A stretch of DNA of 64,000 nucleotides from Polyangium sp. 6x1 (GTDB lineage: Bacteria; Myxococcota_A; Polyangia; Polyangiales; Polyangiaceae): NCBI RefSeq assembly GCF_029946515.1, contig NZ_JARZHH010000001.1, positions 620,001 through 684,000 on the forward strand. Direction: 5' to 3'. The translations under genes and the position numbers were made by a program. Below, piece after piece: positions 24,002 to 31,514 of this stretch; position 1 is the first letter of the stretch; every line of letters begins with the position of its first letter. Below the pieces are notes generated by a model. It was not told the DNA's origin, searched no databases, and was given only the letters and a program-made list of their open reading frames with translations.

Positions 24002-25281
24002 TGCACCTCTCGCCCTGGGATCTGGAGTTCCTCTTCGAGGCAGGGCCCTTCGGCCCGGTCGCGCTCGTGGCGCTGTGTGCCTCGGTGCTCGCCTCGCTCG
24101 CGCTCGCCGTCGCGGCGCTCTTCGCGCGGCGGAGCGGCGCCACGAAAACCACGAGGGTGCTCATGGCCCTCACCTTCGGGACGTTCGCGCTCGGCGCCAT
24201 TGCTGTGGCGTGCGTCCTCGCGCATGCGCACGCCGCGATCCTCGATCCCACGCGGTCGCACGAAAAGGTGGGATTGGCCTGGGGACGCGCTTTCGGGGAG
24301 ATCCACGCGGCGTGGCTCGTCCTCGGCCTCGCGCTCGTCCCTATGGCCGGGTTCTCGGGCGGGGCGTTCGCCCTGCTCGCGCGGCGCGCCGGCACGCGGC
24401 GGCCCTTCGTGGTCGCGGCGGCCCTCGTCTGCGCGCTCGGCGTCGCGACGGGCGCGGGCATCTATTCCCATTTCCACACGACGAACGTGCCCCTCGGGCT
24501 CTTCTGCGGCGCGATCGAGGATCGCAACCAATGCATCCTCGATTTGCAGCAGGAGGGACGAGGCGTGTCGTCGATCGCCCGCGTGGTGATCCTGGTGCTG
24601 GCGACGCTGGGCAGCGGGCTCCTCGTTGCCGTCTCGAAGCGCAACGCAAAGGAGCCGGCCGCGCGGGACCCGGAAGGGACGCTGTGGCTCGGCGCCGCGC
24701 TCTTCGCATTCGGGCTCGCTGGATGGATCGGCGCGCGCGGAATGGCCCACGACGCGCGCCATCCGCTGCCGCTTCCCTCGGGTCACGAGGGATATTGCTT
24801 CCAATGGTCCGGCCCTCCGGCCACGTCGCTTCCCCTCGCCGGCGCGTGTGACGGGAGCGATGGAGCCCCCGAGGTGGCGATCGATGCAGGGGGAATCCGG
24901 ATCGACGGCGTGCACGTGGCGGATATCGCGGAGCTCCTTCGGCTCCTGGAGAACAAGCGCGAGCTGTACCGGATCGTTCAGCAAAAGGAGCTCGTGGATC
25001 CGCTCGTCGTGATCGCAGCCCCCGCGGATTTGCCGATGTCGTCCGTCTTGCCCATCCTCGCGGCAGTGCAAAACAAGTACCGCGGGACCGTGGCGATCCT
25101 CGGTGCGCACCCCGAGCGAAGCGTCTCCACGGCGACAATCGGCGAGGTGACGCTCGAGCGTCGCTGCTGCTGGAGCAAGCTGCGGATGGCCCCGAACGGC
25201 GCGCCTCTCTCGAACCACGCGACCTGGGGCGACGTGGCGCGAGCGGCGAGCGAGGGTGCTTTTTTCCGCCTGGATCCGTGA
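24001..25281 (+). CDS. Polytopic membrane protein with ExbD/TolR-like C-terminal domain, copy 2
   Basis: This 426-residue paralogue of the preceding large gene has the same order: helix 1 AGPFGPVALVALCASVLA, six membrane segments, a Cys loop (LFCGAIEDRNQC), then an ExbD/TolR-like end with VAIDAGGIRIDGVHVADI, DPLVVIAAPADLPMSSVLP and VAILGAHPERSVSTATIGE. The last 60 residues are the most alike in the two copies. The extra region between helix 6 and the C-terminal domain has diverged. If it forms an ion-driven motor like ExbBD, both copies could mix in one complex. Coupled to its own 38-aa peptide. Confidence 0.72.
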   Translation: MHLSPWDLEFLFEAGPFGPVALVALCASVLASLALAVAALFARRSGATKTTRVLMALTFGTFALGAIAVACVLAHAHAAILDPTRSHEKVGLAWGRAFGEIHAAWLVLGLALVPMAGFSGGAFALLARRAGTRRPFVVAAALVCALGVATGAGIYSHFHTTNVPLGLFCGAIEDRNQCILDLQQEGRGVSSIARVVILVLATLGSGLLVAVSKRNAKEPAARDPEGTLWLGAALFAFGLAGWIGARGMAHDARHPLPLPSGHEGYCFQWSGPPATSLPLAGACDGSDGAPEVAIDAGGIRIDGVHVADIAELLRLLENKRELYRIVQQKELVDPLVVIAAPADLPMSSVLPILAAVQNKYRGTVAILGAHPERSVSTATIGEVTLERRCCWSKLRMAPNGAPLSNHATWGDVARAASEGAFFRLDP

Positions 25282-25309
25282 ACCTGATCTATCCTCGTCC
25301 CGGCCAGCG

Positions 25310-25801
25310 ATGACGAAGCTCCTCCCTCCCCTGCTCCTCGTCACGGCCCTCGCCCTCGGCGCCGCGGGTTGCGCCGCGGAGAAACCCACGTTGCGGCTGC
25401 ATCACGCCGAGCTGCGCTCCGCGTCGCTGCGGGGAGTCGGGCTCGACGTGTACCTGACCGTCGACAACCCGAACTCGTTCGACATCGAGATCCGCAATGT
25501 GCGGGTGACGGTGACGTTCGCGGAAAAGTACGCGCTTCCGACGATCGATTACAGCCCGAACCAGTGGCTCGCCGCGGGCCAATCGACGGTCGTGCGCGTG
25601 CCGGTGGCGATCCCGTTCACGCTGGTGCCCGGCGTGATCGACGAGGCGCGGAGGACGCCGACGTTGCGGTACACGGTGAAAGGGAGCGCGGACGTGACGG
25701 CCGTGCGAGCGCTCGGGGTGGAGAAGGACAATTATCCGATCGACGAGGCGGGGGCGCTCGGGCGGGAGGATTTGCTGGCGGCGGCGGGGATTTCGCTTTG
25801 A
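25310..25801 (+). CDS. LEA14-like (LEA2/WHy) lipoprotein
   Basis: This 163-residue lipoprotein (lipobox AAGC) has a single LEA2/WHy-type beta-sandwich: SLRGVGLDVYLTVDNPNSFD, IRNVRVTVTFAEKY, and the LRYTVKGSADV strand. The NPNSF(D) motif is the hallmark of the family. Bacterial members are thought to protect or bind proteins at the envelope under water stress, with little direct proof. It follows the duplicated membrane genes after 28 bp on the same strand and may be read with them. Confidence 0.85.
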   Translation: MTKLLPPLLLVTALALGAAGCAAEKPTLRLHHAELRSASLRGVGLDVYLTVDNPNSFDIEIRNVRVTVTFAEKYALPTIDYSPNQWLAAGQSTVVRVPVAIPFTLVPGVIDEARRTPTLRYTVKGSADVTAVRALGVEKDNYPIDEAGALGREDLLAAAGISL

Positions 25802-25808
25802 TGCGGTG

Positions 25809-26198
25809 TCACCAGAGCGAGCGTACAGCTTGGAATGAACGGATCCGCTGATCCGACGTCAAGACCGTCATATCCAGCAGAATCGCTGTCGTGACCACGA
25901 TCCGGTCCGCAGGGTCGGCATGATCGAGCCCGACCCTAGCCGAACGCGCAGCGATAGCGGAGTCCACAGGAACCTCACGCAGCCGATATCGATCGACAAC
26001 CCGCGGAAACCATGCCTCCGGCGGCAGCGGCAGCTCGAGGCGCCGCTTCGCCACTTTGATGGCGATCTCCAGCGCCGATATCGCGGAGACATGCAGTTCG
26101 CCCCGGCATGCCACGAGGGCGTCGCGCACGTCGCGCGAGAATCGCTCCGGCTCGACGGCCAGCCAGAGCAGCGCGCACGTGTCGAGCAGCAGCTTCAC
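25809..26198 (-). CDS. VapC-like PIN-domain toxin
   Basis: This 129-residue protein is a PIN domain: LLLDTCALLWL with acidic Asp6, ISALEIAIKVAKRRL with the conserved Glu, and LDHADPADRIVVTTA with further Asp residues. That is the VapC ribonuclease subfamily with the LLDTxxLLWL start; targets are usually tRNA or rRNA. Its ATG overlaps the upstream small gene by 4 bp, the normal layout of a toxin-antitoxin pair. It converges on the LEA2 gene, 7 bp away. Confidence 0.88.
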   Translation of the reverse strand: MKLLLDTCALLWLAVEPERFSRDVRDALVACRGELHVSAISALEIAIKVAKRRLELPLPPEAWFPRVVDRYRLREVPVDSAIAARSARVGLDHADPADRIVVTTAILLDMTVLTSDQRIRSFQAVRSLW

Positions 26199-26464
26199 GC
26201 GCTCTCCTCGGGCCAGTCCTCTGGAGAAAGCGGCGCCGCAGCGTCCTCGTGGAACACGACGCGGCTAAGCAGAGGGTCCGGAGCGAAGAGGCGAGCAAAC
26301 TCGTCGTGGACGGACGTCTCCTTTGCAGAGGTGGTGGTCTCGAGCGCGTAGACGTGGATGACGACCTCGGCCGGCCCCTCCGGGAAGTCCTCCGGCAAAT
26401 CTACCGTGACGCGATGATCTCCAGACACCTGGACGCGTTGTCGATGGGCTCGCATGGGGACCAT
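26195..26464 (-). CDS. VapB-like antitoxin (predicted)
   Basis: This 89-residue protein precedes the PIN toxin and overlaps it by 4 bp. Its N-terminal part, RVQVSGDHRVTVDLPEDFPEG, followed by PAEVVIHVYAL, has the beta-strand/LP-x-D-x-PEG pattern of small antitoxins with an AbrB- or DUF2281-like fold; the acidic C-terminal half (DPLLSRVVFHEDAAAPL) would wrap the toxin. No conserved DNA-binding motif can be fixed by eye. Two ATG codons, at 26464 and 26455, are possible starts; no strong ribosome site decides between them. Confidence 0.68.
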   Translation of the reverse strand: MVPMRAHRQRVQVSGDHRVTVDLPEDFPEGPAEVVIHVYALETTTSAKETSVHDEFARLFAPDPLLSRVVFHEDAAAPLSPEDWPEESA

Positions 26465-26566
26465 GGGGTGGATCGTACCACCTTTGTTCCCCGTGGCGAG
26501 ATGGAACGAGCGAGCGGCTCGCGGAAAGGTTCGTCGCGGGCGCGACCTATCTCGTGTGCCGCGTGG

Positions 26567-28498
26567 TCACCGCATCCGAAACGCATCCGCCAGCGTGCGC
26601 GCGTCGAGCCGCCCCTCGGCCTCGATGTACGCGAGCTGCTTGCGGAGCGGATCCAGCGACGGATCCGGGTTCCCACGCGTCGCCTCGACGAGCGCCGCCA
26701 CGACCTCGAAGCCCGCGGGCCGCTGCGCGTAGAGGCCGAGCACGTTGCGCGCGTGGTAATCGATCATCGCCGCCTCCCACGTCGCATCGAGCCCCGCCGC
26801 GCGCGCCTCCTTGCGTAATGCGGCGAGCGTCTCGCCGGCCTCGCGTTGCCCTTCCCATAAGCGAAAGGCAACACCGCGAAACACGCGATAAGCCCGGACG
26901 AACCGCAGCACGGAAGGAGACGCGTTCGGCGGGGGTTCGAGGTCGAAATTCGTGGCCCAGGGCCGGAGGTGGTCGTGCGCGTGGAAGACCTCGTGCATCA
27001 CGTCGACCTGGTCGCGTGGCGAGAGCGTCGCCGTCGCCTCGATGGCGCGAGCGCGTGTGTCGGGAAAAAGCACGAGCGCTCCGAGCGCATTCACCCGCCC
27101 CCAGCTCTCCCGCGGCGCGCGCAGCGTGAGGTCGAGGACCACGTCGCCCCCGCCCTTCAAAAAAAGGAGCACCCAGCTCCGCCCCGCATACTCGACCTCG
27201 ATGCGCTTGGCGATCCGCGCGCCGTCCTCGCTCGACCACCGTATCGCGGCGAGCGCTTTTTCGCCCGCCTCCCGGGCCTGTTTGCTCGTGGCCACGGCGG
27301 AGTGCGCGAGGCGCCGCTCGCCCGCGAGCGTGAAATCGGTGCCCGCGACCTCGCCGAGCGCGGTGAGGCAAGCCAGGCTCATGAGTCGATCCGCCTCGTC
27401 GGCCTGGCGGCTGTTCGCGAGGTCCTGCGCCACGCGGAGCAGCAATGCCTCGCGTTCGAGGCGCTGCGGTCGGGGCGTGGGAAACGGTTCGAGCGCGACG
27501 CCCTGCTCGACGTCGATCGTCGGCGGGCTGAGCGATGCCATGCGGAGGAAATAGGCGCAATTGCGCGCGCCCTCGGCGGCGAAGCTCGGATCTTCGAGGA
27601 CGTCGCCCACCTCGCCCGGTTGTTTCACGGCGCGCACGGCATACAGCGGGAGGCTGCCCGGGTAGACGTCCGCATTCGGCGGAAACCCAGCGGCGAGCGA
27701 GGAGCGCGAGGGTGCGGCATTCGAGGGCTCGGCGGAATCAGCGGGCGCCGCCTCTTTGCCTGCGTCCCCGCCCCCGCCGGAAGCGGCGGCGGCGATCGGC
27801 GGGGCGAGGCCGTGCACGCGGGCATAAACCTCGACGAGCTCGTCGGGCGCGAGGCGGCTGCCGCCCTTGGCCGCGGGCGTACCGGCCATGAGGTCGTGCT
27901 CCTCTTTGCCACGAATCGCAATGGGCGCGAGGTGCGTGACGCCGTCGGCCATGGGCTTTCCATAAAAACGCAAGGCGACCTCGGCGGGTCTGCCCGCGTC
28001 GAACACGGACGCGACGACGAGCTGCGCGACCTGCTCGCAAGACCCACCGCCGTCGAGGAGCGCATCGGCCATGCGGCCGCCGGGTTGCCCGTAGTACTTG
28101 ATGTCCTCGAAGACCCAGGGCACGGCGAGCGAAACAGGTTCGCCCTCGCGGAGAGCCTCGCGCAGCCGGGCGAGGCGATCTTCGTACCGGGTGAGGGCCT
28201 CGGCCACGTCGAGCTCCTCGCCGGCCTCCTCGGCGTCGATGCGATTCGCTTCGAGGAGGAACCGGCCGAGCGCGAGGCGGCCGTTTCTGCGGTCGATCCG
28301 CGCGGCCTCGACGAGCTTCCGGCGGGCCTCGCGGGTGCGCTCGCTGCGCGCGAGGGCCTCGGCGGCGGAGGCGAGGGGCGAGGTCGCAGGCGATGCGATC
28401 GTCCGAGGCACCTCCCGCGCGCGCGGCGCGCCGAAATGGAGGAAAAGGCCGTGCCCGAGGACCGAGAGGATCACGGTGCAAAGGGCGCGGCGGGACAT
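26567..28498 (-). CDS. Large envelope protein with transglutaminase-like and HExxH segments
   Basis: This 643-residue protein has an N-terminal anchor (ALCTVILSVLGHGLFLHFG), a helical region, then YYGQPGGRMADALLDGGGSC with EQVAQLVVASVFDAG and a later THLAPI, an order (Cys then His) seen in transglutaminase-like folds. A Gly/Ala/Ser-rich linker lies about residues 235-265. Near residue 510, DVMHEVFHAHDHLRPW contains HEVFH, a possible HExxH zinc motif. I do not recognise the family; both active-site suggestions are inference. It is followed by the antitoxin gene after about 100 bp, with no sign of an operon. Confidence 0.7.
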   Translation of the reverse strand: MSRRALCTVILSVLGHGLFLHFGAPRAREVPRTIASPATSPLASAAEALARSERTREARRKLVEAARIDRRNGRLALGRFLLEANRIDAEEAGEELDVAEALTRYEDRLARLREALREGEPVSLAVPWVFEDIKYYGQPGGRMADALLDGGGSCEQVAQLVVASVFDAGRPAEVALRFYGKPMADGVTHLAPIAIRGKEEHDLMAGTPAAKGGSRLAPDELVEVYARVHGLAPPIAAAASGGGGDAGKEAAPADSAEPSNAAPSRSSLAAGFPPNADVYPGSLPLYAVRAVKQPGEVGDVLEDPSFAAEGARNCAYFLRMASLSPPTIDVEQGVALEPFPTPRPQRLEREALLLRVAQDLANSRQADEADRLMSLACLTALGEVAGTDFTLAGERRLAHSAVATSKQAREAGEKALAAIRWSSEDGARIAKRIEVEYAGRSWVLLFLKGGGDVVLDLTLRAPRESWGRVNALGALVLFPDTRARAIEATATLSPRDQVDVMHEVFHAHDHLRPWATNFDLEPPPNASPSVLRFVRAYRVFRGVAFRLWEGQREAGETLAALRKEARAAGLDATWEAAMIDYHARNVLGLYAQRPAGFEVVAALVEATRGNPDPSLDPLRKQLAYIEAEGRLDARTLADAFRMR

Positions 28499-28521
28499 CC
28501 GACGGAGAGAGTAGCCGGACA

Positions 28522-28561
28522 GGGGCGGGAAGTTCCCGGGGATCTCGCGATCCCCTGCCCC
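28522..28561 (-). terminator. Stem-loop between two minus-strand genes
   Basis: The perfect stem GGGGATC-TCGC-GATCCCC (28538-28555) lies inside a wider dyad of GGGGC/GCCCC. It sits downstream of the AgmX/PglI-like lipoprotein gene on the minus strand and upstream of the large envelope gene. No T-tract follows, so it is only a terminator-like structure. Confidence 0.4.
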
Positions 28562-28600
28562 GCGAGCGTCGCTCCTCCCCCCGTCGCTCGCGTGAGCCGC

Positions 28601-29803
28601 TCACTTCGCGGGAGCAGACGTCGATGGCGCGGGGGCGGCCGCGTGGGGGTCGCAAATGCCGCGAATCGGGGGCCCCGCCACGGAGGGGCGGGTTCCAAAG
28701 GCCACCCATCCGGACCTCTTGTCGGCTGGGGGGAAGCGGGTGTGCCGTACGGCGTCGACGAGACACGATCGAAGCGTGCCATCGAGAGCGTCGTCGCTGT
28801 CGATGCATGCGTCCTCCACGTTCCCGTCGGGGCGAATCAGAGCAATGACGTCGAGCGTCCCGCCGGTCCCTACGGAAAGCTTCGCCCCGCACGAGGCCGC
28901 TGCGCGCTCGAACGCCTTCATGACACCTGCCTGCTTCTCGTCGCTGTAGGCCCCTCGGGGCTGGATCGCCGTGCTCTCGTACACACCCCGTCGGCAGCGC
29001 TCGGGCGCTTCGGTCGGCACGGGCCAGTGAGGCCTCGTCAACGCGGTCGGGCCCGCCGCTGCCACCGGAAGCGGCGTCGCGAGGACGACGCTGCCTTTTG
29101 CCTCGCGGAGCGTGTCGAGCGTCTCCAGAACGCGCGCGAGCGGCGCCGCGCCTTCGGCCGCGACGATCCACACGGCCACCTGCTCGAGAGCGGCGGTCAT
29201 GAGCCGGGGCGGGAACTTCTCGAGATGCTGAAACCCCACGGTACCGTTCGCGCCGAGGTAGACCCTACGGTCCGTGACGACCAGGACCATCGTACTCGCG
29301 CGGAAGACGAGACGTGGGACGGGCGTGAGCGCAACGAGATCGAGGTAGTTCCCGCCGTCCGTGACGAGAGGACGCACGAGTCGGGTGCCCCATGCGATGT
29401 CGCCAGCGACGTAGACGTTGCGGTCGACCCATGCATCGAGATCGTCGGGAGGGTCGGGGAGGTCGCCCTCCTCGAGGTTGAGCGTCTCGAGCACGAGCGC
29501 GCGGGTCTCGTCCTCTCCTACGAGGCAGGCGCCGGCCCGCTTGGCCGGCGCAACGTCGCGGACTCGCGCGACGAGATCGCGAAAGGTGGCTTCTCGTGGG
29601 ACGGTGATCGGATCGGTCCAGGTTGGAATGGTCACCGTCGGCGCAGGTGGCGGAGGGGCGGCGACGTCGAGCGTGCGCGGCGGGGCGGGCGCCGGCGCGC
29701 CTCGACTGCATGCGAGCGAGCTGCAGGCGAGGAGCAGCCATGCGCAAGGCGCGAGGACCGACCTGCGCGCGGAGGCTCTGGATGGGCGGAGCGACACCTG
29801 CAT
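28601..29803 (-). CDS. Lipoprotein with AgmX/PglI-like C-terminal domain
   Basis: This 400-residue lipoprotein (lipobox-like SSLAC, about residue 32) has an N-terminal Pro-rich linker, a middle domain with a biopolymer-transport-like strand pattern (LVVTDRRVYLGANGTVGF, VAVWIVAAEGA, ExbD-like), and a C-terminal domain LDVIALIRPDGNVEDACID with CLVDAVRHTRFPP, the pattern of AgmX/PglI C-terminal domains that are related to TonB-C and carry a conserved Cys. AgmX and PglI are linked to gliding motility in Myxococcus, but these domains occur widely in myxobacteria without that role. Divergent from the next plus-strand gene. Confidence 0.75.
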   Translation of the reverse strand: MQVSLRPSRASARRSVLAPCAWLLLACSSLACSRGAPAPAPPRTLDVAAPPPPAPTVTIPTWTDPITVPREATFRDLVARVRDVAPAKRAGACLVGEDETRALVLETLNLEEGDLPDPPDDLDAWVDRNVYVAGDIAWGTRLVRPLVTDGGNYLDLVALTPVPRLVFRASTMVLVVTDRRVYLGANGTVGFQHLEKFPPRLMTAALEQVAVWIVAAEGAAPLARVLETLDTLREAKGSVVLATPLPVAAAGPTALTRPHWPVPTEAPERCRRGVYESTAIQPRGAYSDEKQAGVMKAFERAAASCGAKLSVGTGGTLDVIALIRPDGNVEDACIDSDDALDGTLRSCLVDAVRHTRFPPADKRSGWVAFGTRPSVAGPPIRGICDPHAAAPAPSTSAPAK

Positions 29804-30075
29804 CGGCGGCTCGCTTAGCCCCTCGGTTCCTTCGCTGCAAGCTTGTCGGCCCTCGTGTCTTTACCTTCCAGCTCTGCATAGACAGAAGCTCGGATGGGAG
29901 ACTCCGCGCACCACGTGAACGGCGAGATGCATTCGATGCTCGATTCTGCGCCGCCCATATCGGCGGACGCACCACGAGACAGGTCTGGCGGCCCCTCTCC
30001 CCCAGTTCGAGCAGAGCGCACGGGTTGCCGCGCTCGCGGCATCGTCCGACTTGTCCACCGAAACGGGGGAGGATC

Positions 30076-30576
30076 ATGTTCGACGTCGACGTAAAGGCGG
30101 ACGGTCAGGTCGACAAGGCCAAGGTCCGGGAGTCGATGATCGGCGATCGGGAGATCGTGTCGTGCATGGAGGATGCGCTCCGCGGCATGTCGTTGCCTGG
30201 GGTCGTCACGCCGCTGCGGTCCTCGGAGCCGGTCTCCGAGGGGATGGTGTCACCACGCGCCCGCGCCCCGATGGGCAACATCCTCGTCCTCGGCGGCGCC
30301 GTGAGCCTGGTCCCGATCGTGCTCATCGCCGCCGGGGTGACGATCGTCGTGGCCGTCACGGCGCATGTCGCGGAGGAGGCGGTCGAGGCAGCCGGTCGAC
30401 GGCGTGCGGTGCAGAGGCGGTGCCAGGCGCTGTTGGACGAGTGTCTCGACAATGTGTGGCAACCGGAGGAGACCAGGAAGATCTACGGAAACAAGAAAGA
30501 TTGTCGGGGATGTTTCATGGAGTGCAAAAATCATAACGGCGTTTGGCCCGACGAGAGGTGTCCCCGCCCGAACTGA
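30076..30576 (+). CDS. Membrane protein with AgmX/PglI-like N-terminal domain and Cys-rich end
   Basis: The 166-residue product begins FDVDVKADGQVDKAKVRESM...SCMEDALRGMSLP, the AgmX/PglI-type domain with its Cys, then has one hydrophobic segment (ILVLGGAVSLVPIVLIAAGV) and a Cys-rich end CQALLDECLDNVWQPEETRK, CRGCFMECKNHNGVWPDERC that is typical of a Polyangiales protein family. GGGGGAGGATC precedes the ATG. Homologues of this type as I know them have an exported N-terminus, and the DNA before the ATG reads plausibly in another frame (ARVAALAASSDLSTETGED), so a frameshift or truncation cannot be ruled out. Confidence 0.62.
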   Translation: MFDVDVKADGQVDKAKVRESMIGDREIVSCMEDALRGMSLPGVVTPLRSSEPVSEGMVSPRARAPMGNILVLGGAVSLVPIVLIAAGVTIVVAVTAHVAEEAVEAAGRRRAVQRRCQALLDECLDNVWQPEETRKIYGNKKDCRGCFMECKNHNGVWPDERCPRPN

Positions 30577-30599
30577 GTCTGATGCAGGAGTGAAGCGAC

Positions 30600-31325
30600 A
30601 TGCAGTCCCCCGACGAAAAACATCCCGTCTGTTGGTCCTGCGAGAAGCAGCCGGCGACGGAGAGGTATGTACATCCGAAATTGGGCGAATGGGTATGTGC
30701 AACCTGCCTCGACCGACTGGAAGTGCACGATGCATATCAACACCAATTTCTTGACATGCTGGAGCTGGAACGACAGGAGCGATACGATGAAGTGCTCGCT
30801 TGTATAGATGAATTCCTGGCGGCGAACCGGCATCGCGACCACGATCAATGGCTGGCTCGAAGCGTCGCCAGAGATCGAACCATGGTGCTGTTCGAGGCGG
30901 AACGATATGCGGAGGCCGAAAAGGCGTGGGAAGCGTGGGCGCAGCTCGGCTTTCCGAACGTCACGGATCGATGGTTCAACGCGAGCGTCAAAGCGAGCAT
31001 CTTGCAAGCGCTCGGGAGGCATCAGGAAGCCCTGGCGGCTTACGAGGAGGCGTTCAGCCATCAGGATCCGAGATACGCATCCGCCATTCCCTATTACTTG
31101 CCCCGGCTCGTCGAGCTTTCGGAGAACCTGGGCCAGCCGGTCGACGAGAAGTGGCGGAGCGTCGCGGAGGCGGGGGCGGAGGACTTCGCCGTCGAGATGC
31201 CCGCACGGGAAACGCTTGGCGAAAGCATGCGCGCGCTCGCGGAGATGACCCAAGGGATGCCGTCGAAGAGGGAGAGGGAGTGGAAAGCAAGACAGGGCGG
31301 CGGAGCCGGCGGCGACGCACCGTGA
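30600..31325 (+). CDS. Zinc-ribbon plus TPR-like cytoplasmic protein
   Basis: This 241-residue protein has an N-terminal zinc ribbon-like CWSCEKQPA...CATCLD (two CxxC pairs) and then TPR-like helices (ERQERYDEVLACIDEFL; ERYAEAEKAWEAW; LGRHQEALAAYEEAFSHQD). There is no signal peptide. It follows the Cys-rich membrane protein gene by 23 bp on the same strand, so the two are very likely co-transcribed, perhaps a secreted/membrane partner with a cytoplasmic partner. The family has no assigned function. Base composition is lower in G+C at its 5' end (TATGTACATCC, ATGCATATCAAC) than in neighbours. Confidence 0.72.
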   Translation: MQSPDEKHPVCWSCEKQPATERYVHPKLGEWVCATCLDRLEVHDAYQHQFLDMLELERQERYDEVLACIDEFLAANRHRDHDQWLARSVARDRTMVLFEAERYAEAEKAWEAWAQLGFPNVTDRWFNASVKASILQALGRHQEALAAYEEAFSHQDPRYASAIPYYLPRLVELSENLGQPVDEKWRSVAEAGAEDFAVEMPARETLGESMRALAEMTQGMPSKREREWKARQGGGAGGDAP

Positions 31326-31339
31326 ATCGACCGCGCGGA

Positions 31340-31480
31340 GGCTCCCGTGAGCCCGCGGCGGTCGTCCTGCGACCACCGGACGGCTCGGCCGAGCCGGGGG
31401 ACGGTCGGTAGGCGACCTTATTTGAGATGAAACCAACCTCCGGAGGCCGGAAGGTGACCGCCGGGAGGCTCGCGCGAGCC
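31340..31480. terminator. Cluster of four stem-loops between convergent genes
   Basis: Between the TPR-like gene (plus) and the PEGA-like gene (minus) lie GGCTCCCGTGAGCC (31340-31353), GGTCG-TCCTG-CGACC (31360-31374), the perfect palindrome CGGCTCGGCCGAGCCG (31381-31396) and GGCTCGCGCGAGCC (31467-31480). A bidirectional transcription stop is the likely role. No T-tracts follow. Confidence 0.5.
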
Positions 31481-31514
31481 GTGGGGAGGGCTTGCTCGGC
31501 TTCGCCCGCAGCAT

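Noticed and set aside
26969..29818. 949-codon plus-strand open frame
   Set aside because: It runs antisense to two well-supported minus-strand genes with signal peptides and domains; its sequence is Arg/Gly/Ala-rich without motifs, as expected of a shadow frame in high-G+C DNA.
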